Below, piece after piece: positions 31,018-40,829 of a stretch of 51,656 nt of DNA. Made by a program: the position numbers and the translations under genes. Within the stretch, counting starts at the first letter, position 1, and the number at the start of each line of letters is the position of its first letter. The stretch lies in NCBI GenBank assembly GCA_022360815.1, contig JAKSCC010000120.1, positions 1 through 51,656 of the forward strand, given 5' to 3'. This DNA comes from Desulfobacterales bacterium (GTDB lineage: Bacteria; Desulfobacterota; Desulfobacteria; Desulfobacterales; Desulfolunaceae). The notes under the pieces were generated by a model. The model did no database searches. It was not told the DNA's origin and saw only the letters and a list, made by a program, of their open reading frames with translations.

Positions 31018-33555
31018 ATGACCCCACTGGATAGTTCTCCACATATCAGCCTCGAGACCGAGATGAAAAAGTCGTATCTCGAGTATGCCATGAGCGTTAT
31101 CATCGGCCGGGCATTGCCCGATGTTCGTGATGGGCTCAAGCCGGTTCACCGCAGATCTCTTTTTGCCATGCGGGAGCTGAAAAACGACTGGAACAAACCC
31201 TACAAAAAGTCGGCGCGTATTGTCGGTGACGTGATCGGTAAGTATCACCCCCACGGGGATACGGCTGTCTATGACACCATCGTCCGCATGGCCCAGGACT
31301 TTTCCTTAAGGTATCCACTGGTGGATGGTCAGGGTAACTTTGGTAGTATTGATGGCGATTCTGCTGCGGCCATGCGATACACCGAGGTGCGCATGAAGCG
31401 TGTGGCCCATGAGATGCTGGCCGATCTCGACAAAGAGACCGTCGACTGGACCCCCAACTACGATGAATCGCTTCTTGAGCCTTCGGTTCTTCCCGCAAAG
31501 ATTCCCAACCTTCTGGTGAACGGATCCTCGGGTATTGCCGTGGGCATGACCACCAACATTCCACCCCATAACCTGGGCGAGGTGATTGATGGTGTGTGCG
31601 CTCTGATCGACAATCCGGATCTTACCAGCGAAGAGCTGATTGAGCACATTCCCGGCCCGGATTTTCCCACCAGCGGTATCATCTACGGTAAAAAGGGCAT
31701 TCGGGAAGCCTACACCAATGGCAAGGGCATTATCAAAATTCGCGCCAAGGTGGATATTGAAAAAGATAAGAAGGATGAGAGCGAGACCATCGTGGTCACA
31801 GAGCTCCCCTATCAGGTGAACAAGGCACGCCTCATTGAGAAAATCGCCGAGTTGGTAAAAGCTAAGGTGATTGAAGGCATCCGTTTTGTTCGCGATGAGT
31901 CTGACCGAAGCGGCATGCGCATCGCCATGGGGGTTAAGCGGGACCATATGGGAGAGGTGGTGATCAACCAACTCTTCAAACATACGCAGATGCAGAGCAG
32001 TTTTGGGGTGATCTTTCTGGCGGTGGTGAACAACCGACCCGAGCTTCTTACCCTGCGAGAGCTTCTGGATCACTTTATTCTTCACCGAAAAGAGGTGGTG
32101 GTGCGTCGCACCATGTTCGACCTGAAAAAGGCCGAAGCCAGAGCCCATATTTTGGAAGGTCTTAAGATTGCTCTGGACAACCTCGATGAGGTGGTGAGCC
32201 TGATTCGCAAGTCCAAGAACCCGGTGGAAGCCAAAGAGGGGCTGAAGAGCCGCTTCGGGCTTTCGGATATTCAGGCACAGGCCATTTTGGATATGCGTCT
32301 GCAGCGCCTTACCGGTCTGGAGCGTGAGAAGATCCTTGAAGAGTATGAGAGCGTCTTGAAAGACATTGCCTGGTTTAAAGAGATTCTGGGCAGTGAGCGT
32401 ATCGTTTTAAATATCATCAAAGAAGAGCTCACCACCATCAAGGAGGAGTTTGCCGATGAGCGCCGCACCCGTATTGTGGAGGCCACTGGTGATATCTCCA
32501 TCGAAGATCTTATTGAAGAAGAAGATATGGTGGTGACGGTCTCCACCCGTGGTTACATCAAGCGGACACCCATCAGTGTATATGAGAGCCAGCGGCGTGG
32601 AGGCAAAGGCCGTGTGGGGATGTCCACACGCGATGACGATTTTGTGGAGAAGCTCTTTGTGGCCTCCACCCACCACATGTTTCTTTTCTTGACCAACCTG
32701 GGACGGGTTTACTGGAGCAAAGTGTACGAGCTTCCCCAGGCGAGCCGAACCAGTAAAGGCCGGGCCATTGTAAATTTCCTCAATTTCGCCGAAGGCGAGA
32801 AGCTCACCACCGTTCTTGCGGTGCCCGAGTTCAAAGAGGATCATTTTGTGATTATGGCCACAAAAAACGGCACGGTGAAAAAGACCGATCTCATGGCCTA
32901 CAGCCGTCCCCGCCAAGGCGGTATCATTGCTGTGGGCTTGGCCGAAGGCGACGAGTTGGTCTCGGCCCGGCTTACCGATGGCACCATGGATGTTCTGATG
33001 GCCACCCGTGAGGGCAAAGCGGTTCGTTTCAAAGAGACCGATGTGAGGGCTTCGGGCCGAAGTGCCAAAGGCGTTCGCGGTGTGCGGTTGGAGCCTTCAG
33101 ACCAGCTGGTGAGTATGGAGGTTTTAAGCGACGGCGAGAAGGTGTTGATGGTGACCGAAAACGGCTTTGGCAAGCGAACCTCTGTGGAGGAGTATCCCTT
33201 GCGCGGTCGTGGTGGAAAAGGGGTGATCTCCATCAAAACCTCTGAGAGAAATGGTCATGTGGCATCGCTTCTTCTCGTGGAAGAGGATGACGATGTCATG
33301 ATGATGACCAACACCGGCAAGCTGATTCGAATCAAGGCCAGCGATGTGTCGGTGGTGGGCCGTAATACACAAGGAGTGAAACTCTTCCGTCTAGATGAAA
33401 GCGAACACGTGGCCGGTGCTGTGCGGCTTCCGTGGCAGGAAGAGGATGAACACCACGATGGGGAGGAGGCGGTCCTTCCAGAAGAGGGTGGCGGCGATGA
33501 ACCGGCACCCGATGAAGGCGACGGCGAGGCGCCGGACGCAACAGACAAAGACTAA
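31018..33555 (+). CDS. gyrA: DNA gyrase subunit A
   Basis: 845 residues. The breakage-reunion part opens with [20 protein letters not shown] and has the catalytic Tyr121 in [10 protein letters not shown]. The GyrA-box QRRGGKG (525-531) in the C-terminal beta-pinwheel identifies it as gyrase, not topoisomerase IV. A very acidic tail (from [10 protein letters not shown]) follows, as in many gyrases. With GyrB it introduces negative supercoils. GyrB is not in this window. Start is either ATG 31018 (GAAGG about eleven bases upstream) or ATG 31000 without a site; the former is chosen. Confidence 0.97.
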   Translation: MTPLDSSPHISLETEMKKSYLEYAMSVIIGRALPDVRDGLKPVHRRSLFAMRELKNDWNKPYKKSARIVGDVIGKYHPHGDTAVYDTIVRMAQDFSLRYPLVDGQGNFGSIDGDSAAAMRYTEVRMKRVAHEMLADLDKETVDWTPNYDESLLEPSVLPAKIPNLLVNGSSGIAVGMTTNIPPHNLGEVIDGVCALIDNPDLTSEELIEHIPGPDFPTSGIIYGKKGIREAYTNGKGIIKIRAKVDIEKDKKDESETIVVTELPYQVNKARLIEKIAELVKAKVIEGIRFVRDESDRSGMRIAMGVKRDHMGEVVINQLFKHTQMQSSFGVIFLAVVNNRPELLTLRELLDHFILHRKEVVVRRTMFDLKKAEARAHILEGLKIALDNLDEVVSLIRKSKNPVEAKEGLKSRFGLSDIQAQAILDMRLQRLTGLEREKILEEYESVLKDIAWFKEILGSERIVLNIIKEELTTIKEEFADERRTRIVEATGDISIEDLIEEEDMVVTVSTRGYIKRTPISVYESQRRGGKGRVGMSTRDDDFVEKLFVASTHHMFLFLTNLGRVYWSKVYELPQASRTSKGRAIVNFLNFAEGEKLTTVLAVPEFKEDHFVIMATKNGTVKKTDLMAYSRPRQGGIIAVGLAEGDELVSARLTDGTMDVLMATREGKAVRFKETDVRASGRSAKGVRGVRLEPSDQLVSMEVLSDGEKVLMVTENGFGKRTSVEEYPLRGRGGKGVISIKTSERNGHVASLLLVEEDDDVMMMTNTGKLIRIKASDVSVVGRNTQGVKLFRLDESEHVAGAVRLPWQEEDEHHDGEEAVLPEEGGGDEPAPDEGDGEAPDATDKD

Positions 33556-33562
33556 ACCATGA

Positions 33563-33591
33563 AAATGGCGGGGCTTGCCCCGCCATTTTTC
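33563..33591 (+). terminator. Terminator of gyrA
   Basis: AAATGGCGGGG (33563-33573) pairs with CCCCGCCATTT (33578-33588), loop CTTG, followed by further T. Confidence 0.92.
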
Positions 33592-33727
33592 GTTTCATGA
33601 CACATTTTCTCCGAGACCTTTGCCTTTTGTTCGAAAAGCATCATGAGACCTTTTCCTGTTTTACAACAGCCTCAAGGGGAGTGGTTGGCCACAGGTAAAG
33701 GTGTCTCGGAATAGGACGCGTGACACC

Positions 33728-34747
33728 ATGACAGAAAAACGTATGCGCATCGCCGTTATAGGCGGCGGAAGCTGGGGAACGGCCCTGGCCTTTCTTCTGG
33801 CTGAAAACGGCCACGATCTGGATCTTTGGGTTTTTGAGGAGGAGGTTCGAGAGAGCATCGCGACCTCCCATGAAAACAGCCTCTTTCTTCCAGGCTGCAC
33901 CCTGCCGAAGGCCATTCGGCCTACCACGAATCTTGAAGAAGCGGTTTCGAATAAAGACCTTGTGCTTGTGGTGGTGCCTTCGCACCATATGCGGACCATC
34001 GCAAAAGAGATGGCCCCTTTTTTAAAGGGCGATACCCTTGTGGTAACCGCTTCAAAGGGTATTGAAAACAAGACCCATCTTACCATGACAGGGGTTCTGG
34101 ACGAGTGCCTTCCAGAGATTCCTTCGGAACAGATTATGGTGCTTTCAGGGCCCAGCTTTGCTCGAGAAGTGGCCGAACGTATTCCCACTGTGGTGGCTGT
34201 GGCTGGTAAAAACCCTGAGTTTACAAAAAGGGTTCAAGAGACGTTTGCCTCGCCTGTGTTTCGGGTTTACACCAATGAAGATCCCATTGGGGTCGAGATC
34301 GGCGGTGCCATGAAAAACGTCATCGCCATTGCTGCGGGCATGTGCGATGGCTTGAAGTCGGGTTTGAACCCACGAGCGGCCCTTATCACCCGAGGGTTGA
34401 CGGAGATGAAACGTCTGGGCAAGAGACTTGGTGCCGATCCCCTTACCTTTTCAGGGCTTGCGGGGGTTGGGGATTTGATACTTACCTGCACCGGTGATCT
34501 CAGCCGAAACCATACCGTGGGAATGAAGATTGCCAGTGGCATGAGCCTGGATGATATTTTAAATGAGATGCGCATGGTGGCCGAAGGGGTCAAGACCACA
34601 CGATCGGTCTATAATCTTTCCCATAAGCTGGGGGTTGAGCTTCCCATCTGCAATGAGGTGTACCATATTCTCTTTGATGGCAGGGGCCCCAGAGAGTCTA
34701 TCACTCGGCTCATGACCCGCGATTTAAAAGAGGAAATGGTGCTTTAG
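33728..34747 (+). CDS. gpsA: NAD(P)-dependent glycerol-3-phosphate dehydrogenase
   Basis: 339 residues, usual length. Makes sn-glycerol 3-phosphate from dihydroxyacetone phosphate for phospholipid synthesis. Rossmann motif GGGSWGTALAFLLAENGH, LSGPSFAREVA, the catalytic Lys in EIGGAMKNVIAIAAGMCDGL and AGVGDLILTCTGDLSRN are all present. ATG 33728 has a modest AGGA upstream; ATG 33743 is a possible alternative. Followed after 65 bases by radC on the same strand. Confidence 0.97.
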   Translation: MTEKRMRIAVIGGGSWGTALAFLLAENGHDLDLWVFEEEVRESIATSHENSLFLPGCTLPKAIRPTTNLEEAVSNKDLVLVVVPSHHMRTIAKEMAPFLKGDTLVVTASKGIENKTHLTMTGVLDECLPEIPSEQIMVLSGPSFAREVAERIPTVVAVAGKNPEFTKRVQETFASPVFRVYTNEDPIGVEIGGAMKNVIAIAAGMCDGLKSGLNPRAALITRGLTEMKRLGKRLGADPLTFSGLAGVGDLILTCTGDLSRNHTVGMKIASGMSLDDILNEMRMVAEGVKTTRSVYNLSHKLGVELPICNEVYHILFDGRGPRESITRLMTRDLKEEMVL

Positions 34748-34812
34748 CTGTTGAGTCGGGCTTTCGGCGGTGCATTTTTTAACCCTGCATCACCACGTGA
34801 AGGGGTGATTTT

Positions 34813-35538
34813 ATGGCAGACGGTGAAAAGAGGGGGCATGAGGGGCATCGAAAGCGCCTGAGAGAGCGATTTGCCTCGGGTGGGCTTTCGGGGTTTCAAG
34901 ACTACGAAGTGGTGGAACTGCTGCTCACCCTTGCCACCCCGCGAAAAGATTGCAAGGCCGCAGCCAAGGAGGTGATGGCGACTTTTGGGTCTCTTCGAGC
35001 GGTGTTTGAGGCTGAAGAGGCCGAGTTGGTGAGTCTGCACGGAATCGGGCCGGTCAATGTGCTTGGGCTTCGCCTTATTCGAGAGGTGGCTCGAAGGTAT
35101 CTTGAGGAACGGGCGGGCGAGAGTGATGTGATTCGAGACTCTCAGGCGCTTCGAGAGTTTCTTACCATGAAGATTGGGAGCCGAAGACGAGAATGCTTTG
35201 TGGCGATCTATCTCAATGCCAAAAATCGTGTGGCGCACTCGGAGATTCTTTTTGAGGGAAGCCTGACGTCCAGTGTGGTCTATCCCCGTGAGGTGGTGAG
35301 GGTTGCCATTGCGCATAAAGCGGCAGCTGTGGTGTTTGCGCACAACCACCCCTCGGGGGACCCCACCCCTTCAGTGGAAGACATTCGAGTGACGCGTAGG
35401 CTGGTGAGTGCGCTTCGAGTGATGAACATTACGGTTCATGAGCATCTGATCGTGGGAAGCTCTGGCCACTACAGCTTTGCCGAAAACGGATATATTGAGC
35501 AGTTTGTGCGGGAGACCGATGAACTGGCGCATCTGTAA
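34813..35538 (+). CDS. radC: RadC/YicR-type JAB metalloprotein
   Basis: 241 residues: N-terminal UPF0758 helical segment with a helix-hairpin-helix-like LVSLHGIGPVNVLGLRLI, then the MPN/JAB domain with SLTSSVVYPREVVR and the metal motif HNHPSGDPTPSVED. Despite the name, a direct DNA repair role was not upheld; the biochemical activity is unknown. AAGGGG precedes the start. The next small gene begins at the base after its stop codon. Confidence 0.96.
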   Translation: MADGEKRGHEGHRKRLRERFASGGLSGFQDYEVVELLLTLATPRKDCKAAAKEVMATFGSLRAVFEAEEAELVSLHGIGPVNVLGLRLIREVARRYLEERAGESDVIRDSQALREFLTMKIGSRRRECFVAIYLNAKNRVAHSEILFEGSLTSSVVYPREVVRVAIAHKAAAVVFAHNHPSGDPTPSVEDIRVTRRLVSALRVMNITVHEHLIVGSSGHYSFAENGYIEQFVRETDELAHL

Positions 35539-35859
35539 ATGGTGGTTTTTGAGGAAACCACGATAAAAGAGTGTGAAGGACACTTTCACGTGACGGATCA
35601 AGAGAAGAGACCACTATGTTATGCACGTCTTGAGACGGTTTTCCCGATAGGGAAAGATGGGCTTCGCCATTCGCCGGAGAAGTGCATGGCCTGTCCCCAT
35701 AAAACCCCATGTTTAAGGGGTGCCCTCTCTGAGGATCCTGCCGCCGACGAGGTGCATGAAGAGCGGGTGGATCGAGCGTACGAATCGGGCTCCATCTCTT
35801 TTTTTTCGAGATGGTCCAGAAAGAAACGTTTGGCATCGAAAAAGAGGCAGAGGCAGTAA
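35539..35859 (+). CDS. Small Cys-cluster protein of unknown function
   Basis: 106 residues, beginning directly after the radC stop (TAA ATG), so translation is probably coupled. Not recognised. A central CMACPHKTPC segment (Cys spacing x2 then x5) with earlier Cys12 and Cys27 suggests a metal or iron-sulfur site. The C-terminus (from FFSRWSRKKRL) is strongly basic and could touch nucleic acid or membrane lipid. A terminator lies about 90 bases downstream. Confidence 0.7.
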   Translation: MVVFEETTIKECEGHFHVTDQEKRPLCYARLETVFPIGKDGLRHSPEKCMACPHKTPCLRGALSEDPAADEVHEERVDRAYESGSISFFSRWSRKKRLASKKRQRQ

Positions 35860-35945
35860 GGAGAGATGATGGGAATGCGGGTATCCTCTTATTTTGGTGT
35901 GGGTGCTTTGGTCGATTAAGGGCGTTTTTAAGAGAATTTGATCGG

Positions 35946-35992
35946 AAATGGCGATTCGTTGCAAAGAGTGTTTGAGACGATCGCCATTTTTT
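35946..35992 (+). terminator. Terminator of gpsA-radC-small gene cluster
   Basis: AAATGGCGAT (35946-35955) pairs with ATCGCCATTT (35980-35989), followed by three more T; the loop is 24 bases. Confidence 0.75.
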
Positions 35993-36429
35993 GTGAGGGG
36001 AGAAGTTGGGCTAAACACGCTGAAATAGCAGTATTTATGCCCTGTTTTGTTTTTGGCTTTGTTGACGGTTTTATGAAACCGTGATACAAGATGTTGTGAT
36101 ACGTTCAGCCATACCCGCTACAACTTCGGATCACAGGATTTGCAACGGTCTGCTATCAAAATACAAACGTCAGGCGACGTTTTTTCGCAGTGGTGGGTTT
36201 ACCCAACAAAAAATCAATAGGTTATACCTGTGTTTGTCGTGTTTTGGTGATGATTGACCGTAGGTGTTCCGTCTGAAAACCGAGGCGGTAATGAGGGCTT
36301 GGAGTTGCCCCTGAGGCTGGCAAGGTGCTGTGGGGATGAGAAGGGCTTTGACCAGAGTTTGTTTTGTGTTTGATGACGAAAATGTGACGTTTCGCCTTCG
36401 GCCACTGCGTGCGAAGGCCATCACCTTCA
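35993..36429. other. Gene-free stretch before an unrecognised gene
   Basis: No convincing gene on either strand; short frames here lack ribosome binding sites and typical composition. One small perfect hairpin, ACGGTTT-TATG-AAACCGT, lies near 36064-36081. It should hold the promoter of the 36430 gene. Confidence 0.4.
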
Positions 36430-37503
36430 ATGGGGGTTGATTTGGGATACTGGGGTTACAGGGAAGAGCTCAGCCGCGCCCACAAGCTGAGGCGCATCTA
36501 CTACGAAGTGCTGCGGGACGATCTTGATGAGTTCGTGCTTCAGTACGGCCTGGTGGAGTCGTATGCCAACTTTAAGAAGAACAATATGGAGTATCCCTTT
36601 GTGGAGCGCCGTGAGTTGAAACCGCGCGCTCGCATTCCCGGTACAGAATATGAAGAACACAATGCGTTTTTGATTATCTTTGTGGAAGATACCATTCCTG
36701 CAGCGTGCAAGAAGTATATTCGCTTTTTTGATGTAAACAAGGCGGTGAAAGGCAATCTTATCTCGTCTGGTGTGCTGGATCTCTCGGATGAGTTTGATAG
36801 AAGCTGGAAATATTTGGACTCCATTGAGTTTACCGATTTTTTGCGTAAGATGTTGCCGGTGGATTATGCCCTTCTCATACAGAGGGACCCGGTTTCCCGC
36901 GCAACAGATCGCTATGCACTTTCCCATTACCATGTGCGCATTGACTGGCCCATTGCCGAGGCGGCCGAAGAGCTTGGTCGCGATTTGCGGTATATCATCA
37001 AAGATCTCTATGAGCGTGGCGACAAGTACGCCGAGGATGTTCAAAAGAAGTTTTTTGAGATGTACGGACTTCCGATTATGGCCGGTGGCCGAAGAACGGC
37101 AGCCAGTGTCGCGGCGCAGTATTTGAAGCGGCTCAACAGCATTTCGACGGTATATGTCTCCAGCAGTGAGTCCCGGTGTGTGCTTCGGTTTTCAGAGCGA
37201 GGAATCTCTCGGTATACACTGGTGCGGTTTACTTTGAGTGAGATGATGGAGATTGCCGAAGAGAACTCCATGAATTTGGATACATTCACAAAGAGTTACG
37301 TCATCGATTATGAAGAGAAGGATGGGGTCTGTATTCTTCGAGTGGACTACGACCACACCCAACCGGCAAAGCCTCCGGCAGACGGGAAAATTCGTGCTAT
37401 TAAGGCGGAAGGGGCTTGGACCACCATCAGTGGGCAGTTTGTCATGCCCACCTCTGGGGCCTGGAAATATCCCCTCTTAAAGGTGAATGTCGTCTACAAT
37501 TGA
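36430..37503 (+). CDS. Unrecognised soluble protein, 357 residues
   Basis: Acidic/basic mixed soluble protein without signal peptide or membrane helices. The N-terminal helical part is charged (SRAHKLRRIYYEVLRDDLDE); a later part is beta-rich and ends SGAWKYPLLKVNVVYN. No catalytic motif or known family was recognised. ATG 36430 is the probable start; an in-frame GTG at 36409 would add seven residues, and neither has a strong ribosome binding site. Codon use resembles the neighbours and the frame is long, so it is certainly coding. It stands alone, ending before a hairpin at 37530. Confidence 0.8.
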   Translation: MGVDLGYWGYREELSRAHKLRRIYYEVLRDDLDEFVLQYGLVESYANFKKNNMEYPFVERRELKPRARIPGTEYEEHNAFLIIFVEDTIPAACKKYIRFFDVNKAVKGNLISSGVLDLSDEFDRSWKYLDSIEFTDFLRKMLPVDYALLIQRDPVSRATDRYALSHYHVRIDWPIAEAAEELGRDLRYIIKDLYERGDKYAEDVQKKFFEMYGLPIMAGGRRTAASVAAQYLKRLNSISTVYVSSSESRCVLRFSERGISRYTLVRFTLSEMMEIAEENSMNLDTFTKSYVIDYEEKDGVCILRVDYDHTQPAKPPADGKIRAIKAEGAWTTISGQFVMPTSGAWKYPLLKVNVVYN

Positions 37504-37529
37504 TAGCGGATGGTACTTGCGTAAAATAC

Positions 37530-37566
37530 AAACGCCCTGCACAGATTTTTTCTGGCGGGGCGTTTT
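37530..37566. terminator. Candidate bidirectional terminator
   Basis: AAACGCCC (37530-37537) pairs with GGGCGTTT (37558-37565) around a 20-base T-rich loop. It lies between the convergent 36430 gene and the acetyltransferase gene; T-tracts are short on both strands. Confidence 0.5.
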
Positions 37567-37584
37567 GTGTTCTGGGTTTTGTCT

Positions 37585-38034
37585 TTATAATGTACGCATC
37601 ATGGCGGTTTCGTCGCAGTCTGGAAATTTGACGCAGGTGATGCAGTCGCTCCAGATTTTTAGGGGCAGCTCTGAGCGATCAATAATAGAAAAATCAAGGG
37701 TCTCAAAAAAACCAGGACGGTAAGTAAGGGTGAAGAGTTTTGTGATACCAAACTCTCGTGCTTCGTCGATGGCTCGGTTTGCCAGTTGTTTTCCGATGCC
37801 GCGTCCGTGCTGATCTGGCCGGACGGCCAAAGACCGAACTTCTGCTAAATCTTCCCAGCAGAACTGAAGGGCACAACAGCCTATAATTCCCTTGCCTTCG
37901 TCAAAGACGAAAAAATCTCGAACGTGATCGTAGAGCTCGCTCAAAGGGCGTGAGAGAAGCTCTCCCCTGCTGCCATACTCCGACAGAAGGGCATGAATCT
38001 CTTTAATATCTTGTATGGTAGCTTTGCGTATCAT
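37585..38034 (-). CDS. argA: Short-form N-acetylglutamate synthase-like GNAT acetyltransferase
   Basis: 149 residues. The fold starts MIRKATIQDIKEIHALLSEY and contains motif A VRSLAVRPDQHGRGIGKQL (acetyl-CoA pyrophosphate loop, QHGRGIG) and GITKLFTLTYRPGFFETLDF. The pattern GELLSRPLSELYDHVRDFF and GCCALQFCWEDLAEVRSLAV is that of short stand-alone N-acetylglutamate synthases found in many bacteria without a kinase-like domain, giving the first step of arginine synthesis. Other arginine genes are not nearby. ATG 38034 is chosen over a longer frame to 38106 because the GNAT fold begins there; neither has a strong ribosome binding site. Confidence 0.85.
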   Translation of the reverse strand: MIRKATIQDIKEIHALLSEYGSRGELLSRPLSELYDHVRDFFVFDEGKGIIGCCALQFCWEDLAEVRSLAVRPDQHGRGIGKQLANRAIDEAREFGITKLFTLTYRPGFFETLDFSIIDRSELPLKIWSDCITCVKFPDCDETAMMRTL

Positions 38035-38295
38035 GGAAAGGTTATTATCCGATATAAGCGGCAAAGGCAATACAAGAGGGGTGAGATTGGGGCCTGCTCT
38101 TTTCATGTGGGGGGGATTTGGTGTGAAGGTGATGTGGGCAGGCGCTTATGGTCCTTGCCGATGTATTTTATCTCTTTTTTCTAATCCCTCGTGTTGGCTT
38201 TTTTGCCCGTAGCCCTTGTGAGGGACAGGCAATATGTTCTCGTTTTTATGGGGATGTGTTATACTTGACTGGAAACATCAAGAAGGAGGTACCCC

Positions 38296-38589
38296 ATGAG
38301 CGTCTACATGGATGAAAGAGAGATGAAGAGGGTCCGGATTCCCGGAACCATCCAATTTTCCCGATCTCCCGGAGGGCAATTCTGGGATGCAGAGCTTCTT
38401 AACAGCACAGAGCAGGGGCTCTGCTTTCAAAGTGATTTTCCCTACCTTCCCGAAACCTTCCTTGTGATTCGATCGAAAAACCCTGGCGAAGCCGATTCAC
38501 AGTTTGCCAAGGTGGTGTGGAGTCGGCCTGAAAAAGCCAATTGTGGAAGAAATTGTCGCTACCATATCGGGGTGACCTTTACCCACTGA
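38296..38589 (+). CDS. PilZ domain protein
   Basis: 97 residues, essentially one PilZ domain, a receptor for cyclic di-GMP. The binding motifs are visible: RxxxR as REMKR (8-12) and N-S-T-x-x-G (NSTEQG) on the following strand. Single-domain PilZ proteins relay c-di-GMP to a partner controlling motility or surface attachment. AAGGAGGT, an ideal ribosome binding site, lies just upstream, and TATACT at 38260-38265 is a possible -10 element. Confidence 0.93.
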   Translation: MSVYMDEREMKRVRIPGTIQFSRSPGGQFWDAELLNSTEQGLCFQSDFPYLPETFLVIRSKNPGEADSQFAKVVWSRPEKANCGRNCRYHIGVTFTH

Positions 38590-38610
38590 TAGATAACGAG
38601 ATGTGAAAGA

Positions 38611-38658
38611 AAAGCCCTCGCTTTAATAGATACAAGAAGCGGGGGCTTTCTTTTTTTT
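38611..38658 (+). terminator. Terminator of the PilZ gene
   Basis: AAAGCCCTCGCTT (38611-38623) pairs with AAGCGGGGGCTTT (38637-38649), one G-T pair, followed by C and eight T. Confidence 0.92.
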
Positions 38659-38735
38659 ATTGTATGGGTGTCAACCCTAGTGACACATTTCTCAAAATGT
38701 CGAATGACAGGGGCTCCATAGGAAGGGGGGCTGTA

Positions 38736-40139
38736 TCAGGCCTCCTGCGTGGCCAGGTTGTACTTGTCCATCTTTTTATAAAGGAGGGTGCGGTGAATTC
38801 CCAGCCGCCTGGCCGTCTTCGCTTTGTTGAAATTCTCCTCCTTAAGGGTGGCGGTGATGATGTTTCGCTCGGCATCGTTTAATGCCTCTTTAAGGGTGGA
38901 GTGGCGCAGGGTCTCTTTTCGTTCACTGTACTGCACCATACAGAAAGGAAGGTCTTCGCCGGTCAGGGTGCTTCCCATCATGGAAGCCAGGGCGCGCTCC
39001 AGGCAGTTGGAGAGTTCTCGCACGTTTCCAGGCCAGGCGTAGCCGGTGAGCATCTCTTCGGCTTCATCGGTAAGGGAGACCTTGTGAAGCCCCTCTTTGT
39101 CGGCGATGAGTCCCAGAAGATGGTGACTGAGCATGGGAATATCTTCACGCCGCTTTCGAAGGGGTGGCAGGTGAAGATGGATGACGTTGATGCGGTAGTA
39201 GAGATCGCTTCTGAAGCTCCCTTCTGTCACCATTTGGGCGAGGTTTCGGTTGGTGGCGGCAATGAGACGGAAATCCGATCGAATCACTCGGGTTCCCCCC
39301 ACCCGTTCAAACTCTTTCTCCTCAAGCACCCGAAGAAGTTTGGGCTGCATCTCTAAGGGAAGTTCACCGATTTCATCAAGGAAGATGGTTCCCTGATGGG
39401 CCATCTCAAATTTTCCAGGTTTGCCTTCGTTTCGTGCGCCGGTAAAAGCCCCTTTTTCATAACCAAAGAGTTCGGACTCCATGAGCTCTCGAGGGATAGC
39501 AGCGCAGTTGATGCGGATAAAGGGGTGAATGCTTCGAGTGCTTTCGTGGTGAATGGCCTGGGCGAAAATCTCCTTTCCTGTACCGCTTTCACCGGTGATC
39601 AGCACCGGAAAACTGTTGGATGTGGCGGTTAGCGCCTCCTTTTTGACGCGCTGCATGGGCTGGCTCTCGCCCACAATGCTGGCAAAGGAGTAGCGGGTGG
39701 AGCGAAGGTGGCGAAGCTCCTGCTCGTAGTGTTTTACTTTGGACTCCAGAAGGGAATACTTCCGAGCCAGGCTTGCGATTTGGCGAATGTCTTCAAAGAT
39801 AACCTGGCCTACGGCTGCCACCACCTTGCCGTTTTGTTTTACGGGAATACGTCGAGCCAGAACCTGCTGATTGTTGATGGTTTGCACCTGATTCATCTCG
39901 GCTTTGCCTGTTTTCGCAACAATATGAAGGCGTGAGTCGCCCAGAAGCTTGGTGCAGTGGGTACCGATCAGCTCTTCGTAAGAGATACCAATAAAGTCGA
40001 GATACGGTTTATTGATATCAATAATATACCCGTCGGGGTCCACAACGACGGTGGCACCGTAGGTGTAGTCGAAGATGAGCTGGTAGTGGTCGATCTCTTC
40101 TTGAAGTTCTTCAATAATGCGGTCGTTATCGCGTTCCAT
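38736..40139 (-). CDS. PAS-AAA+ sigma-54-dependent activator beside thiolase operon
   Basis: 467 residues: PAS sensor (about 18-115), a coiled coil (about 115-150), AAA+ domain with Walker A GESGTGKE (183-190) and GAFTGA (230-235), AWPGNVREL, and a Fis-type HTH at the end (FNKAKTARRLGIHRTLLYKK). It is divergent from the thiolase-dehydrogenase operon, whose upstream region holds a consensus sigma-54 promoter, so it is probably the activator of that operon. The signal sensed by PAS is unknown; the first 17 residues are a helical lead-in. No good ribosome binding site is seen at ATG 40139. Confidence 0.95.
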   Translation of the reverse strand: MERDNDRIIEELQEEIDHYQLIFDYTYGATVVVDPDGYIIDINKPYLDFIGISYEELIGTHCTKLLGDSRLHIVAKTGKAEMNQVQTINNQQVLARRIPVKQNGKVVAAVGQVIFEDIRQIASLARKYSLLESKVKHYEQELRHLRSTRYSFASIVGESQPMQRVKKEALTATSNSFPVLITGESGTGKEIFAQAIHHESTRSIHPFIRINCAAIPRELMESELFGYEKGAFTGARNEGKPGKFEMAHQGTIFLDEIGELPLEMQPKLLRVLEEKEFERVGGTRVIRSDFRLIAATNRNLAQMVTEGSFRSDLYYRINVIHLHLPPLRKRREDIPMLSHHLLGLIADKEGLHKVSLTDEAEEMLTGYAWPGNVRELSNCLERALASMMGSTLTGEDLPFCMVQYSERKETLRHSTLKEALNDAERNIITATLKEENFNKAKTARRLGIHRTLLYKKMDKYNLATQEA

Positions 40140-40567
40140 GGGGTGGCTGCGGCTCTCTCTGATTTTTTAAGGGTGTATCATTTTGTCGACACTCTGTGGT
40201 GTAGCAATAGTGGTATATGTCGCATTTTTGATACAGTGTAAAGGGGTTTTTGCAGGAACGGAAGGCGTGTCAGGGCAAGGTGCCGGGATTGCAGTTTTTT
40301 TTGATGGTCTTGGAAATAACTTTTTTGAGGCGCGTGTCGCGGGTGTTGCAAGCAAATTCGTGATTGTTTCAGGAGGTTGTATCACACCGCTTGGATCGTT
40401 TCCAGGTTTATACGGCAATTGGGTGTTTTGGGCTGTCAAAAAGGATTGGGCAATGTGATAAAATAAACTTCATACGATTTTGGTAAGGAATTGATTGGGG
40501 GTAAGTTTCTTGTTTTTAATATGTTATGCAATTTCTTTTTGGGTGTTGGGAGATAATCTTATTTTTG
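40140..40567. other. Divergent control region between activator and thiolase operon
   Basis: No gene is seen. It should hold activator binding sites for the promoter at 40568. TTGTATCACA (40377-40386) and TGTGATAAAA (40454-40463) are inverse copies 77 bases apart, 110-190 bases upstream of the promoter, and could be half sites. No palindrome as clear as the GAGTC-N6-GACTC pair of the other locus was found. Confidence 0.45.
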
Positions 40568-40583
40568 TGGCACGGCTGTTGCT
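40568..40583 (+). promoter_or_regulatory. Sigma-54 (-24/-12) promoter of the thiolase-dehydrogenase operon
   Basis: TGGCACGGCTGTTGCT matches TGGCAC-N5-TTGCT exactly, with GG and GC ten bases apart. Transcription would start near 40594, giving an unusually long leader of about 235 bases before the thiolase ATG. Confidence 0.9.
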
Positions 40584-40593
40584 ATAACGAAAG

Positions 40594-40829
40594 CACGCCA
40601 TCCCGGACGGCGCACGACGCATCGGGGATGAGACCTTTCCCCTTTTGTTTTTGAAGCTTGAGCCGGGGGAAGGGCAACGTGAAATGGAATTGTAGGCCGA
40701 ATCCGCTTTAAGGCCGTCCTCAGGACTCCCACATACCTGAATGATGTGGCTGATTAAAGTGTTAAGGGTAAAGGCCAAAGCCGCTAGCTGCCTGTGATGT
40801 GAGAGGCACGGCGAAAAAGGAGTGAATGT
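40594..40829 (+). promoter_or_regulatory. Long, potentially structured 5' leader of the thiolase operon
   Basis: From the predicted start point to the ATG. Several short stems can be drawn: GGCC/GGCC near 40693-40713, GTCC-TCA-GGAC near 40716-40727, and a GCC..GGC stem enclosing GCCT/AGGC just before the ribosome binding site (about 40780-40812). No known riboswitch class was recognised. It may control translation or be a plain leader. Confidence 0.35.

Noticed and set aside
36170..36430. Minus-strand 86-residue frame before the 36430 gene
   Set aside because: No ribosome binding site, composition unlike the neighbours, and no recognisable feature.
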